DNA of 64,000 bases. Origin: GCA-2731375 sp964631725. GTDB lineage: Bacteria; Pseudomonadota; Alphaproteobacteria; GCA-2731375. Location: contig CAZVYX010000007.1 in the NCBI GenBank assembly GCA_964631725.1, forward strand, positions 62,001 to 126,000. Direction: 5' to 3'. Both the position numbers and the translations under genes were made by a program. Under the pieces are notes generated by a model. The model was not told the origin of the DNA and did not search any database. It worked only from the letters and a program-made list of their open reading frames with translations. This document shows positions 1 through 8,180 of this stretch, piece by piece (the stretch's first letter is position 1; each line of letters opens with the position of its first letter).

Positions 1-2
1 TG

Positions 3-1010
3 GGCCAGCCACTGGAAGTGGCCCCCGGTGTTTTCTGGCTGCGAATGCCATTGGAATTGACCGGCCTGGATCACATCAATCTATGGTTGCTGCGCGATGG
101 CGCGGGTTGGAGCATCGTCGACACCGGCATGAAGTCGGACCGAATTCACGAATTATTGGAAGGCGTTTTTGAAAATTTTCTCGATGGTTTGCCCATCACC
201 AGGGTTTTCTGCACCCACTTCCACCCCGATCATATTGGCCAGGCGGGCTGGTTGACCCGGCGCTGGAAGTGCGATTTGTGGATGACCCATCGCGAATGGT
301 TGCAGGGCCGCGTCGCCGAACTGGACCATCACGACAAGATGCCAGATTGGCAATTGCAGTTTTTCCGCCACCTTGGCCTGTCGAAGTCGGCCCTGGGCGC
401 AATGGCCGAAACCCGGTACGACCATTTTCAGCAATCGGTGACAGCACTTCCGCCGCAAGTATATTCCGTGCGCGCGGGCCAGGAAATCCGCATCGGTGAC
501 GATGACTGGCAGGTCATCGTCGGGCGGGGCCATTCGCCGGAACATATGTGCCTGTTCAATCACAAAACCCGGGTGCTGATCTCCGGTGATCAGATCCTGC
601 CCAGGATCACGCCGCATATTGGCCTGCATGCCTCGGAACCGGCGGCCAATCCCCTGCAGCTGTACCTGGATACGCTGGCCAATTTTGACCATCTGCCGGC
701 CGATACCCTGGTCCTGCCGGCCCATGGCCTGCCGTTTTATCGGCTGCATCCGCGTCTGGCCTTTTTGCGCGAACATCATGCGCAACGATTGTCGACGCTG
801 GAGGAATTCTGTGTCGAGCCAACCCGTGTTCTATCGACCCTGAAGGTGATGTTTCAACGGGAACTGAACCCGTTCGAGGCGCTGCTGGGCATGAGCGAGG
901 CGCTAGCCCATCTGCACTGTCTGATGGGACAGGGCCGCATCGTCCGGGAAACCTCCGACGATGGGGTCTGGCTATATAAAGCCAGCGGCCGGCGGGCGGA
1001 TGCCGCCTGA
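3..1010 (+). CDS. MBL-fold metallo-hydrolase, 5' end cut by window
   Basis: A metallo-beta-lactamase-fold hydrolase that probably hydrolyses a thioester or ester with a binuclear zinc centre. The reading frame is open to the window edge. A GTG lies at 18, but the upstream codons (GQPLEV) read like the usual lead-in APGVFWLRMPL of this family, so the true start is probably outside the window. The metal motif THFHPDH, the GHSPEH segment, the D of SGDQ and the later PAHG histidine are all present. The C-terminal third looks like the small helical winged domain of LACTB2-like enzymes. It overlaps the next gene (dgoK) by 11 bases, so the two are probably cotranscribed. The substrate is unknown. 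Confidence 0.9.
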   Translation, partial: GQPLEVAPGVFWLRMPLELTGLDHINLWLLRDGAGWSIVDTGMKSDRIHELLEGVFENFLDGLPITRVFCTHFHPDHIGQAGWLTRRWKCDLWMTHREWLQGRVAELDHHDKMPDWQLQFFRHLGLSKSALGAMAETRYDHFQQSVTALPPQVYSVRAGQEIRIGDDDWQVIVGRGHSPEHMCLFNHKTRVLISGDQILPRITPHIGLHASEPAANPLQLYLDTLANFDHLPADTLVLPAHGLPFYRLHPRLAFLREHHAQRLSTLEEFCVEPTRVLSTLKVMFQRELNPFEALLGMSEALAHLHCLMGQGRIVRETSDDGVWLYKASGRRADAA

Positions 1011-1911
1011 GGCGGCGCTCCTGGGGCTGGACTGGGGCACAACCAGTCTGCGCGGCTATCTGATCGGCGCGGATGGCGCTGTGCTGGCGGAAAGATCAGC
1101 CGAGGCCGGCATCCTGCAAATCCAAAACGGCGCCTTCGCCGGGGCACTAAACGATCTGGCCGGCGATTGGCTGACCGGCAACCCCACCCTGCCCATCATC
1201 GCCTCGGGCATGATCGGATCGCGCCAGGGCTGGGTGGAAGTGCCTTACGTGGACCTTCCGGCAAGCACCGCCAGGTTGACCCTTTATGTCCATGACGGCT
1301 TCGAACGGCCGATCCATTTCGTCCCCGGCCTGACCAGGCGCGACGGCGGCGGCGTACCGGACGTAATCCGCGGCGAGGAAACGCAAATTATCGGCGCCGG
1401 CGGGGAGGTCTTGCAAGATGGCCTTTACCTGTTGCCGGGCAGTCACAGCAAATGGGCCGAGGTGAAGGACGGAAGCATCATCTGGTTCGCCACCTTCATG
1501 ACCGGCGAACTGTTCGCGGCCCTGAAGGACCACACGATCCTGGGCCGGATGATGGCGGGAGATGCGGAAAACGAGGCCGCTTTCCGGCGCGGCGTTGAAT
1601 ACAGCCGAGGCGCCGGCGGCACGCTGCAACGGCTGTTCAGCGCCCGCACATTGGCGCTGTTCGGCGAACTGCCGGAAACCGGCGTGGCGGCCTATCTTTC
1701 GGGCCTGCTGATCGGGGCGGAAATTGCCGAAGCCCGGGCCCTGGTGCAATATCCCGACAGCATGATCATGATCATCGGCAGCGCGGATCTATCGCGGCGC
1801 TATCAGACCGCCCTGTCCATATGCGCCTGGCCGGCGGACTTGGCGCCCGCCGGCGCCGCGGCGCGCGGCCATTGGCGCATTGCAGCCGCCGCCGGGCTTA
1901 TATCGCGATGA
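1000..1911 (+). CDS. dgoK: 2-dehydro-3-deoxygalactonokinase
   Basis: Phosphorylates 2-keto-3-deoxygalactonate to the 6-phospho form in the De Ley-Doudoroff route of galactonate use. The N-terminus GLDWGTTSLRGYL is the phosphate-binding loop typical of the DgoK family, and LLPGSHSKWAEV and FMTGELFA are further family hallmarks. At 303 residues it is the usual size. The ATG at 1000 is preferred over one at 961 because it sits directly before the conserved strand and avoids a long overlap with the preceding gene. Its stop overlaps the dgoA start as ATGA, so translation is likely coupled. The adjacent aldolase supports the assignment. Confidence 0.93.
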   Translation: MPPEAALLGLDWGTTSLRGYLIGADGAVLAERSAEAGILQIQNGAFAGALNDLAGDWLTGNPTLPIIASGMIGSRQGWVEVPYVDLPASTARLTLYVHDGFERPIHFVPGLTRRDGGGVPDVIRGEETQIIGAGGEVLQDGLYLLPGSHSKWAEVKDGSIIWFATFMTGELFAALKDHTILGRMMAGDAENEAAFRRGVEYSRGAGGTLQRLFSARTLALFGELPETGVAAYLSGLLIGAEIAEARALVQYPDSMIMIIGSADLSRRYQTALSICAWPADLAPAGAAARGHWRIAAAAGLISR

Positions 1912-2537
1912 CAACCTTGGCAAACCATCTGGCGGAACTGCCGCTGATCGCCATTCTTCGCGGTATCCGGCCAGACGAGGCAGTGGATATCGGAGAGGTA
2001 CTGTTCGCCGCCGGATTTCGCATTATCGAAGTGCCGTTGAATTCGCCGGAGCCGCTGCAGAGCATCGCCCATCTGGCATCAGCCCTTGGCGACCGGGCAC
2101 TAATCGGCGCCGGCACGGTGCTCAATCCCCAGGCCGTCGATGATGTCGCCGCCGCCAACGGCCGACTGATCGTCATGCCCCATGGTGACCCATCGGTCAT
2201 TGCCCGGGCCAAGACCCAGGGCCTGTACTGCCTGCCCGGCGTTGCCACCCCTACGGAGGCCTTTGCGGCGCTCGCCGCGGGCGCCGACGGTTTGAAAATG
2301 TTTCCCGGTGAAAGCCTGCCGCCCAGCGTGGTCAAGGCCTGGCGCGCGGTGCTGCCGGCCGGGCTTGGCCTGTTTCCCGTGGGCGGCATTTCGGCGGACA
2401 AGATGGCCGCATATTGCGCCGCCGGCGCCAGCGGTTTTGGCCTGGGATCGGCCCTTTACAAACCCGGTATGAGCGCCGGCGAAGTTAGCGACAATGCCGA
2501 AGCGTTCGTCGCCGCGTGGCGGCAGATCGGATCATGA
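1908..2537 (+). CDS. dgoA: 2-dehydro-3-deoxy-6-phosphogalactonate aldolase
   Basis: Class I aldolase that cleaves 2-keto-3-deoxy-6-phosphogalactonate to pyruvate and glyceraldehyde 3-phosphate. It has the KDPG/KDPGal aldolase signatures: IAILRGI near the start, EVPLNSPEP with the catalytic Glu, GAGTVL, and GLKMFPGE with the Schiff-base lysine, then PVGGI for phosphate binding. Length is 209 residues, normal for the family. The start at 1908 overlaps the dgoK stop (ATGA), and its own stop overlaps the next start in the same way. A paralogous KDPG aldolase (eda) lies at 27103-27729; the pairing with DgoK argues that this copy serves galactonate. Confidence 0.93.
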   Translation: MTTLANHLAELPLIAILRGIRPDEAVDIGEVLFAAGFRIIEVPLNSPEPLQSIAHLASALGDRALIGAGTVLNPQAVDDVAAANGRLIVMPHGDPSVIARAKTQGLYCLPGVATPTEAFAALAAGADGLKMFPGESLPPSVVKAWRAVLPAGLGLFPVGGISADKMAAYCAAGASGFGLGSALYKPGMSAGEVSDNAEAFVAAWRQIGS

Positions 2538-3067
2538 AGACTACTCTGGAAACCGAGCGGTTGATCCTGCGCCCCTTCACCATGACCGACCTGGATGATC
2601 TGATCCCGATCTATGGCGATGGGGAGGTGATGGCAATCCGTAAGCTTGGCGTGCAGACAGCGGAACAGACAGCGGCGGAGCTGTCCGGCATCGTCGATCA
2701 TTGGCGGCAACACGGTTTCGGCCTTTGGGCCGTGATCGACCGCCAGGATGATACGTTGTTGGGGGAATGCGGCCTGCGCTACCGCGATCCGGTCCTGGCC
2801 GGGGACAGTGAGATCGAGATATCCTACGGCCTGGCGAAAAGCGCCTGGGGCCGGGGCCTGGCGACCGAGGCCAGCCTGGCCGCCATGTCCTTCGGCTTCC
2901 ATGTTGCCGGCCTGACCCGGATTGTCGCGGTCGCCAAGGCCTCCAACCACGCCTCGCACCGGGTGATGGAAAAACTTGGCATGCATCCGGCGGAGACCTG
3001 GGAACGTGACGGCCTTGGCCGGGTCAAGTACACTATCGGCGCGGAAGAATTCACAACAAACCAGTAG
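2534..3067 (+). CDS. GNAT family N-acetyltransferase (RimJ/RimL type)
   Basis: Acetyl-CoA-dependent acyltransferase of 177 residues. The N-terminus LETERLILRPFTMTDLDD and the acetyl-CoA loop region YGLAKSAWGRGLATEA followed by ASNHASHRVMEKLGM are classic for the RimJ/RimL-like subgroup that acetylates amino termini of proteins or small amines. It starts with an ATGA overlap with dgoA, so it is part of the same transcript, but nothing in the sequence ties it to galactonate chemistry. The acceptor cannot be predicted. Confidence 0.88.
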   Translation: MKTTLETERLILRPFTMTDLDDLIPIYGDGEVMAIRKLGVQTAEQTAAELSGIVDHWRQHGFGLWAVIDRQDDTLLGECGLRYRDPVLAGDSEIEISYGLAKSAWGRGLATEASLAAMSFGFHVAGLTRIVAVAKASNHASHRVMEKLGMHPAETWERDGLGRVKYTIGAEEFTTNQ

Positions 3068-3084
3068 TCGAGGAATACCAGCCC

Positions 3085-3693
3085 ATGAAACTCTACGACC
3101 TGCCCCCCTCCCCCAACGCCCGCAGGGTAAGGATTTTCATTGCCGAAAAAGGGCTGGAAATACCTTCCGTCGCCGTCGACATGGCCAAGGGGGAGAACAA
3201 GCAGCCGGATTATCTGGCGAAAAACTCCCTGGGCAAGATGCCTGTTTTGGAGCTGGATGACGGCACCTGCATCGCCGAATCCGGCGCCATCTGCCGGTAT
3301 CTCGAAGAAATTCATCCCGAACCGGCCTTGATGGGCACGACGCCGGTGGAGCGGGCCCAGGTCGAGATGTGGAACCGGCGCATGGAACTGGAAATCCTGC
3401 TGCCGCTGATCAATGTCTTCGGCCATACCCACGAAATGTGGAAGGGCGTGCATACGCAAATCGCCGAATGGGGCGAGGTTTGCCGGGAAAATGCCCTGAA
3501 CAGGCTGGCCTGGCTGGACGGCGAGATCGCGGGCCGGGATTACATCGTCAATGATAGCTATTCCGTCGCGGATATTACGTTGCAGTGCGGCCTGGTTCTG
3601 GGCAAGGCGGTGGGCGTCCGCGTGCCGGAGGAATTGAGCAACGTCAACGCCTGGTTCGACCGCGTCGCGGCGCGGCCTACCGCGCGGGCATAA
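3085..3693 (+). CDS. Glutathione S-transferase
   Basis: Cytosolic-type GST of 202 residues with a thioredoxin-like N-terminal domain and an all-helical C-terminal domain. Visible features are KLYDLPPSPNARRV at the start, the cis-Pro loop KMPVLEL, and AESGAICRYLEE, which binds the gamma-glutamyl part of glutathione. The C-terminal domain carries the N-capping region NDSYSVADITLQ. An AGGAATACCAG segment upstream serves as ribosome site. It lies 17 bases after the GNAT gene and 40 bases before the DapA-like gene, so it may link either to sugar-acid or to mutase chemistry. Its electrophilic substrate is unknown. Confidence 0.9.
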   Translation: MKLYDLPPSPNARRVRIFIAEKGLEIPSVAVDMAKGENKQPDYLAKNSLGKMPVLELDDGTCIAESGAICRYLEEIHPEPALMGTTPVERAQVEMWNRRMELEILLPLINVFGHTHEMWKGVHTQIAEWGEVCRENALNRLAWLDGEIAGRDYIVNDSYSVADITLQCGLVLGKAVGVRVPEELSNVNAWFDRVAARPTARA

Positions 3694-3733
3694 AGGCGCC
3701 TATAATACCGTCGCCTAATTAAGGAGACCCATC

Positions 3734-4675
3734 ATGTCTAAACCTCTGCTGAGCGGCTCGTTCGTGGCCTTGATCACGCCGATGAACCAGGATTATTCCA
3801 TTGATTACGGTGGTTTTCGCACGCTGATCGAGTTCCAGCGGGAGAATGGCTCATCCGGCGTACTGATCATGGGCTCCAGCGGCGAGGTCTCCATGCTGAC
3901 GACCGAGGAGCGCTACGCCATCGTCCGCGAGACCATGCAGCAGAAACAGCCGGGTATGGAAATGTGGTACGGCTGCACCGGTCCGACCACCGAGGCGACC
4001 ATTGCCTATGTCAAGCAGGCCGCCGCCGAAGGCGCCGATGGCGCCATGGTCGCGGCGCCGGCCTACATCTGCGCCTCGAACGACGATATCGTCGACTATT
4101 TCCTGGAAGTGGCCGACGCCTCGACCATTCCCCTGGGCGTCTACAACAACCCGCCACGGGTGAAGACCGACCTGTCGGCCGAGGAAGTGCTGCGCATCGC
4201 GGCGCATCCGAACGTTCAGTTGCTGAAGGAGTCCACGGGACGGGTCGCGCAAGCGGCGCAAATCGCCCGCGCCCGCCCGGAAATGAGCCTGATGTGCTGT
4301 TGCTCCCCAAATCTTGGCCTGATCGTGCCGACCATGAGCCTGGGCGGCCACGGCACCGCCAATATGACCGGCAACATCATCCCGCGCGAGATGGCGGTGA
4401 TTTCCAAGCGCTGGGAGAATTACGAGGATGCGGAGAATTTCCAGGCCGCCTACCTGCGCAACCTGCCCATGCTGCATTACGCTTATTCCGCCATCAACCC
4501 GGTGCCGATGAAGTCCCTGATGGCCGCCATGGGCATGCCGGCCGGCCCCCTGCGCAAGCCGCAAAAGCACCTCACCGGCGCGGCCCTGCAACGGGGCCTG
4601 GATGCGGTGGCGGAGTTGGGCCTGATCGACACCTATGGCTATGCGCCGATCACCAGCTTGGCGGCGGCTGAATAA
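3734..4675 (+). CDS. DapA/NanA family class I aldolase or dehydratase
   Basis: A 313-residue TIM-barrel enzyme of the dihydrodipicolinate synthase family, which condenses or cleaves pyruvate-type substrates through a Schiff base. The active-site residues are visible: GSSGE at 47-51, Tyr137 in GVYNNP and Lys165 in LLKEST. The family includes lysine synthesis, N-acetylneuraminate lyase, 2-keto-3-deoxy-sugar-acid aldolase and aromatic-adduct hydratase-aldolases. The context (galactonate genes before, acyl-CoA mutase 9 bases after) argues against a biosynthetic DapA and for a catabolic aldolase or dehydratase. A good AGGAGA ribosome site precedes the ATG. Confidence 0.9.
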   Translation: MSKPLLSGSFVALITPMNQDYSIDYGGFRTLIEFQRENGSSGVLIMGSSGEVSMLTTEERYAIVRETMQQKQPGMEMWYGCTGPTTEATIAYVKQAAAEGADGAMVAAPAYICASNDDIVDYFLEVADASTIPLGVYNNPPRVKTDLSAEEVLRIAAHPNVQLLKESTGRVAQAAQIARARPEMSLMCCCSPNLGLIVPTMSLGGHGTANMTGNIIPREMAVISKRWENYEDAENFQAAYLRNLPMLHYAYSAINPVPMKSLMAAMGMPAGPLRKPQKHLTGAALQRGLDAVAELGLIDTYGYAPITSLAAAE

Positions 4676-4684
4676 GAACAGGCC

Positions 4685-6295
4685 ATGGAGGACGGGCAGG
4701 CCAAGTCGGCCTCGGGCATCCCGCTAAAGGCCTATTATCGGCGCGCGGATGTCGAATCCGAGCAACTGGAGGCGCCGGGCCAGGCCGACTTCACCCGGGG
4801 CATATTCGCCGAGGGCTACCGGCGCCAGGCCTGGATGGAAAGTCTGGCCTGCGGCTACGGCCTGCCGGAGGAAACCAACGAACGCATCCGCTATCTGAAA
4901 AGCGTCGGGCAGGCCGGTTACGCCGGGCGGATGTCGATCAATCTGGTGTTCGACCGGCCAACTTTTTGTGGCCTGGACAGCGATCATCCCATGGCCCGCA
5001 ACGAAGTCGGCAACGTCGGCGTCGCCATCGATTGCCTTGACGACATGGCGCGCCTGTTCGATGGCTTCGATTTAGCGCAGTTGAACGCCGGTTTCATCGC
5101 CGATCGGTCGGGGCCGTTCCTGATGGCGATGTATATCGCCCTGGCCGACAAATGGGGCGTTGCCCGGGAGCAACTGCGCGGCATCGTCTGCAACAACCCG
5201 TTGACCGATTTCTTCTGCTCCAAGACGCCGATGTTCCCGCCCGGCGATAGCCTGCGCCTAATGATCGACTGCGTCGCGTTCTGCAACGCCGAAACGCCCC
5301 GCTTCAACACGATCCGTATCAATGGCTACAACACCCGTGAACTTGGCAGCTCGTCGCTGCAGGAAGTCGGTTTCAATCTGGCCATCGCCAGGGCCATTAT
5401 CAGCGCCGCCGCTGAACGGGGCCTGGAGTTGGACAAATTCGTCGCCGGCATCAATTTTCAGTTTTCCCAAGGTAGGGACTTCTTCGAGGATATTTGCAAA
5501 ATTCGCGCCGCCAGACGCATGTGGAGCCGCATGCTGGAGGAGGAATTCGCCATCGCGGACGAGGCCGCCCGGCGGATGAAGATCCACATGCAGACCGCCG
5601 GCTCCTCCCTGACGGCGCAGGAGCCCTTGAACAACATCGCCCGCATTGGCCTCCAGGTCCTCTCGGGCGCCCTGGCCGGCAGCCAGAGCATGCATATCGC
5701 CTCCTACGACGAAGCCCTGGGCATCCCCACGGAAGAGGCGGTGCGCACCGCCATCAAGACCTCGAAAATTGTCATGCATGAAACCGGCATAGACAAGGTC
5801 GCCGATCCCCTGGGCGGCTCCTACTATGTCGAGGCCTTGACCGACGAGTTGGAGCGCCGTATCGGCGCTGTCATGGCGGAAGTGGAGGCCGAAGGTGGCG
5901 TCATCGCGGCCCTGGAAAGCGGCTATTTCGAACAGCAAATCGCCAACACCGCGTATCTGGCACAAAGCGAGATCGAGCGCGGCGAACGCGTCGTGGTCGG
6001 CGTCAACGCCTACCGCGAAGACGGCGATGTCGGCATCAACGAGATTTTCCGGCCCAACCCGGAGGCCGCGAAAACCGCCGTCGCGCGCATCAAGGCGCTA
6101 AAGACGACGCGTGACGCCGCCGCCGCCACGGCCGCCATCGACGCCATCAAGGCCGCCGCCACGATGGGCGAGGCGATGATGCCGCGCTATGTGGAAGCCG
6201 CCAAAGCCAACGTTACGCTGGGCGAAATGATCAACGCCGTCGAGGCGGTAACGGGGCAGTTCAGCCATGCCGCCATCACCGCGAATATCAGTTAG
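4685..6295 (+). CDS. B12-dependent acyl-CoA mutase large subunit, divergent
   Basis: The TIM-barrel catalytic subunit of the methylmalonyl-CoA mutase family (536 residues, without the B12-binding domain, which is the next gene). Such enzymes rearrange carbon skeletons of acyl-CoAs by an adenosylcobalamin radical. Family landmarks are EETNERIRYL, DSDHP at 98-102, VGVAID and ADPLGGSYYVE. The substrate pocket is unlike characterised members. By alignment to Propionibacterium MutB, Tyr89 corresponds to Ala55, Gln197 to Cys169, Arg207 to Ser179 and the catalytic His244 to Asn216 in GYNTREL. There is also a six-residue insertion near residues 79-86. Loss of the carboxylate-binding Arg rules out ordinary methylmalonyl-CoA. 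It follows the DapA-like gene by nine bases. Confidence 0.9.
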   Translation: MEDGQAKSASGIPLKAYYRRADVESEQLEAPGQADFTRGIFAEGYRRQAWMESLACGYGLPEETNERIRYLKSVGQAGYAGRMSINLVFDRPTFCGLDSDHPMARNEVGNVGVAIDCLDDMARLFDGFDLAQLNAGFIADRSGPFLMAMYIALADKWGVAREQLRGIVCNNPLTDFFCSKTPMFPPGDSLRLMIDCVAFCNAETPRFNTIRINGYNTRELGSSSLQEVGFNLAIARAIISAAAERGLELDKFVAGINFQFSQGRDFFEDICKIRAARRMWSRMLEEEFAIADEAARRMKIHMQTAGSSLTAQEPLNNIARIGLQVLSGALAGSQSMHIASYDEALGIPTEEAVRTAIKTSKIVMHETGIDKVADPLGGSYYVEALTDELERRIGAVMAEVEAEGGVIAALESGYFEQQIANTAYLAQSEIERGERVVVGVNAYREDGDVGINEIFRPNPEAAKTAVARIKALKTTRDAAAATAAIDAIKAAATMGEAMMPRYVEAAKANVTLGEMINAVEAVTGQFSHAAITANIS

Positions 6296-6307
6296 AGACG
6301 TGCCGGC

Positions 6308-6712
6308 ATGAACGACCCAGCGATCCGGGTACTGCTGGCCAAGCCAGGCCTGGACAGTCATGAAAGCGGCATCAAGATGATCGCGGCGGGCCTGCGTGAC
6401 GCCGGCATGGAAGTCATTTACCTAGGCGTCTTCCAAACCTCCGACAGCATCGTTAGCACTGCCCTGGAGGAGGATGTGGACGTGATCGGCCTGAGCTATC
6501 TCTCGGGCGGCCACCAGGGCCTGACGGCGGAGCTTATGGCAGCCCTGAAGGACGCGGGCCTGGCCCACGTCAGCGTCATTTGCGGCGGCATCATTCCCGA
6601 TGACGATCACGCCGCCCTGAAAGAGATCGGCGTCAAGGGCATCTACGGACCCGGCACGCCGATGGCCGAGGTGGCAGCGGAAATCATGGGCATTGCACGG
6701 GGCACAGGGTAA
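6308..6712 (+). CDS. Cobalamin-binding small subunit of acyl-CoA mutase
   Basis: A 134-residue Rossmann-like B12-binding domain that presents adenosylcobalamin to the mutase encoded 12 bases upstream. It has the base-off/His-on motif DSHESG (Asp16, His18, Gly21), the GLSYLSGGH stretch in place of the usual SxL and the CGGIIPDDD loop. Length and order match split mutases such as isobutyryl-CoA, 2-hydroxyisobutyryl-CoA and ethylmalonyl-type enzymes, where the small subunit follows the large one. It ends convergently seven bases before the MetE-like gene on the other strand. Confidence 0.92.
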   Translation: MNDPAIRVLLAKPGLDSHESGIKMIAAGLRDAGMEVIYLGVFQTSDSIVSTALEEDVDVIGLSYLSGGHQGLTAELMAALKDAGLAHVSVICGGIIPDDDHAALKEIGVKGIYGPGTPMAEVAAEIMGIARGTG

Positions 6713-6718
6713 GCGAGA

Positions 6719-7867
6719 CTACCACAATTGATCGGAGGCGATGGCGGCGCCCTCGACCATGGCGGCCAGCTTGGCCCAGGCAATGTCGGGATCAACCGCC
6801 GGGCGCGAGGCGAAAGTGGCGAAACCGCAGTCGGAGCCGGCGATCACCCGCTCCCGCCCGACCTTGGACGCGTAGCGGCGGATCCGTTGTGCCACCAGTT
6901 TCGGATGCTCGATGAAATTCGAGGTGGAATCGATCACGCCCGGTATGACGACCTTGCCGTCGGGCAAGGGATGTTGGTCAAAAACCTCCCATTCGTGCTC
7001 ATGGCGCGGATTGGCGCCTTCCAGAGAGATGGCGTGGGGCCGGGCGCCATAGACCAGATCCAGGATATCGGCCACGTCGATGTCATGATGGTGGGGGCCT
7101 TGATAATTGCCCCAGCAAAGATGGATGCGCATCGATTCGGGCGGGATATTGGCGGTCGCGGCATTCAGAACTTCGATATGGCGGGCCGCGACCTTGCGGA
7201 ATTCGGCAACGGATTTCTTGCGGTGCACCAGGTGCCGGCCCATGGCCAAGTCCGGGCAATCAAGCTGCAGTGTGGCGCCGGAGGCAACGATCGCCTCGTA
7301 CTCGTCCTTCAGAATGCCCGCCAGGGCGTCCAAATAGGCGTCGTCATCAGGATAATATTGGTTCTGCAGGAATACCGAGACCACGCCAGGGGACGAGGCG
7401 GTAAGGAAACCTTCCGTGGGGCGGTGTTTCTTTACCGCCGCCGCGAAATTGGCCAGGTCCTTTTGCAGCGGCCCATCATCGCGCACCGAGAGGGGGCCGT
7501 CGCAGGCCGGTCCCTGCAGGCTGCGTTCCGTCCCCCCCTGCTCCACCAGACGCCGTGCATAGGGCAAGAAATCGAGCAAATCAGCGGCAGCGCGGTTTTC
7601 CGTCGCCGTGCCGCCAAAGCCATCAAGCCGGTCTTTCAGATAGGTGGCATAGCTGATTTTGCTCATCTCCCCATCGCTGACCAGATCGATGCCGGTGGCG
7701 ACCTGGCGGGCGACAATGTTGTCAACCGATGTCGCGACACATTGATCAAAGTCAGCGCTGTCATAGGGTTCGCCCTGATCCTTCAGGTCCAGCATGACGA
7801 TCAGGTCATCGGGACGCGGCAAGCTGCCCACATGGGTTGTCAGAATACGGTCGATGGAAGTCTTCAT
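6719..7867 (-). CDS. MetE C-terminal-domain-like zinc methyltransferase
   Basis: A stand-alone homologue (382 residues) of the C-terminal barrel of cobalamin-independent methionine synthase; full MetE is about 750 residues. It starts THVGSLPRP as in the family. The zinc ligands are present: His and Cys in IHLCWGNY, Glu in SLEGANPRHE and Cys in GSDCGFATF. The protein can therefore activate a thiol, but there is no N-terminal folate-binding half, so the methyl or alkyl donor is unknown. Relatives include archaeal-type MetE and epoxyalkane:CoM transferase. It is divergent from the ABC transporter and convergent with the mutase. A second homologue lies at 36839-37846. Confidence 0.88.
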   Translation of the reverse strand: MKTSIDRILTTHVGSLPRPDDLIVMLDLKDQGEPYDSADFDQCVATSVDNIVARQVATGIDLVSDGEMSKISYATYLKDRLDGFGGTATENRAAADLLDFLPYARRLVEQGGTERSLQGPACDGPLSVRDDGPLQKDLANFAAAVKKHRPTEGFLTASSPGVVSVFLQNQYYPDDDAYLDALAGILKDEYEAIVASGATLQLDCPDLAMGRHLVHRKKSVAEFRKVAARHIEVLNAATANIPPESMRIHLCWGNYQGPHHHDIDVADILDLVYGARPHAISLEGANPRHEHEWEVFDQHPLPDGKVVIPGVIDSTSNFIEHPKLVAQRIRRYASKVGRERVIAGSDCGFATFASRPAVDPDIAWAKLAAMVEGAAIASDQLW

Positions 7868-8180
7868 GATCGCGCCGCCCCTTGCCTGGTATGCCTAGTC
7901 CGGGAAACCCGCGGCACAGGATCGCATGGCGCGCTGGCAATCGCCAGACCCCGCGCCAGCGCCAGGAATTGAATTTTGCAGAAAAATAAAGGTTTCAATT
8001 GCCATTACCTTCAATCCCTCGGTAGACTATGGGTAATAAGAAGAAAGACAGTATCGTACGCGTGTCGGAGTATAGGGTGAAAAAGGGGGGTAGACATAAT
8101 GGTCCTGAAAGGATCCTGCCAGCCGATCAGCCGAACTTTGACACATATTCCGAGTGGCTCGCAAAGGGAGGCCTTATCTA
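7868..8180. other. Divergent intergenic region with promoter signals
   Basis: This 313-base spacer separates the MetE-like gene (minus) from the ABC transporter operon (plus). It is more AT-rich than the flanks in its centre (about 7965-8050) and holds a candidate promoter. No gene, tRNA or clear riboswitch is seen in it. A perfect TTGACA occurs at 8138-8143 but has no acceptable -10 partner. Confidence 0.6.
7999..8028 (+). promoter_or_regulatory. Candidate sigma-70 promoter for the ABC operon
   Basis: TTGCCA at 7999-8004 and TAGACT at 8023-8028 are separated by 18 bases, matching five and four of six consensus positions. Transcription would leave a leader of about 145 bases before the binding-protein gene. 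This is a motif match by eye, so it is only moderately likely. Confidence 0.4.

Noticed and set aside
3694..3733. Cobalamin riboswitch upstream of the mutase operon
   Set aside because: The spacer before the DapA-like gene is only 40 bases and carries no B12-box-like sequence.
8138..8143. Perfect TTGACA close to the first binding-protein gene
   Set aside because: No -10 element at a workable distance, and the start would fall inside the coding region.
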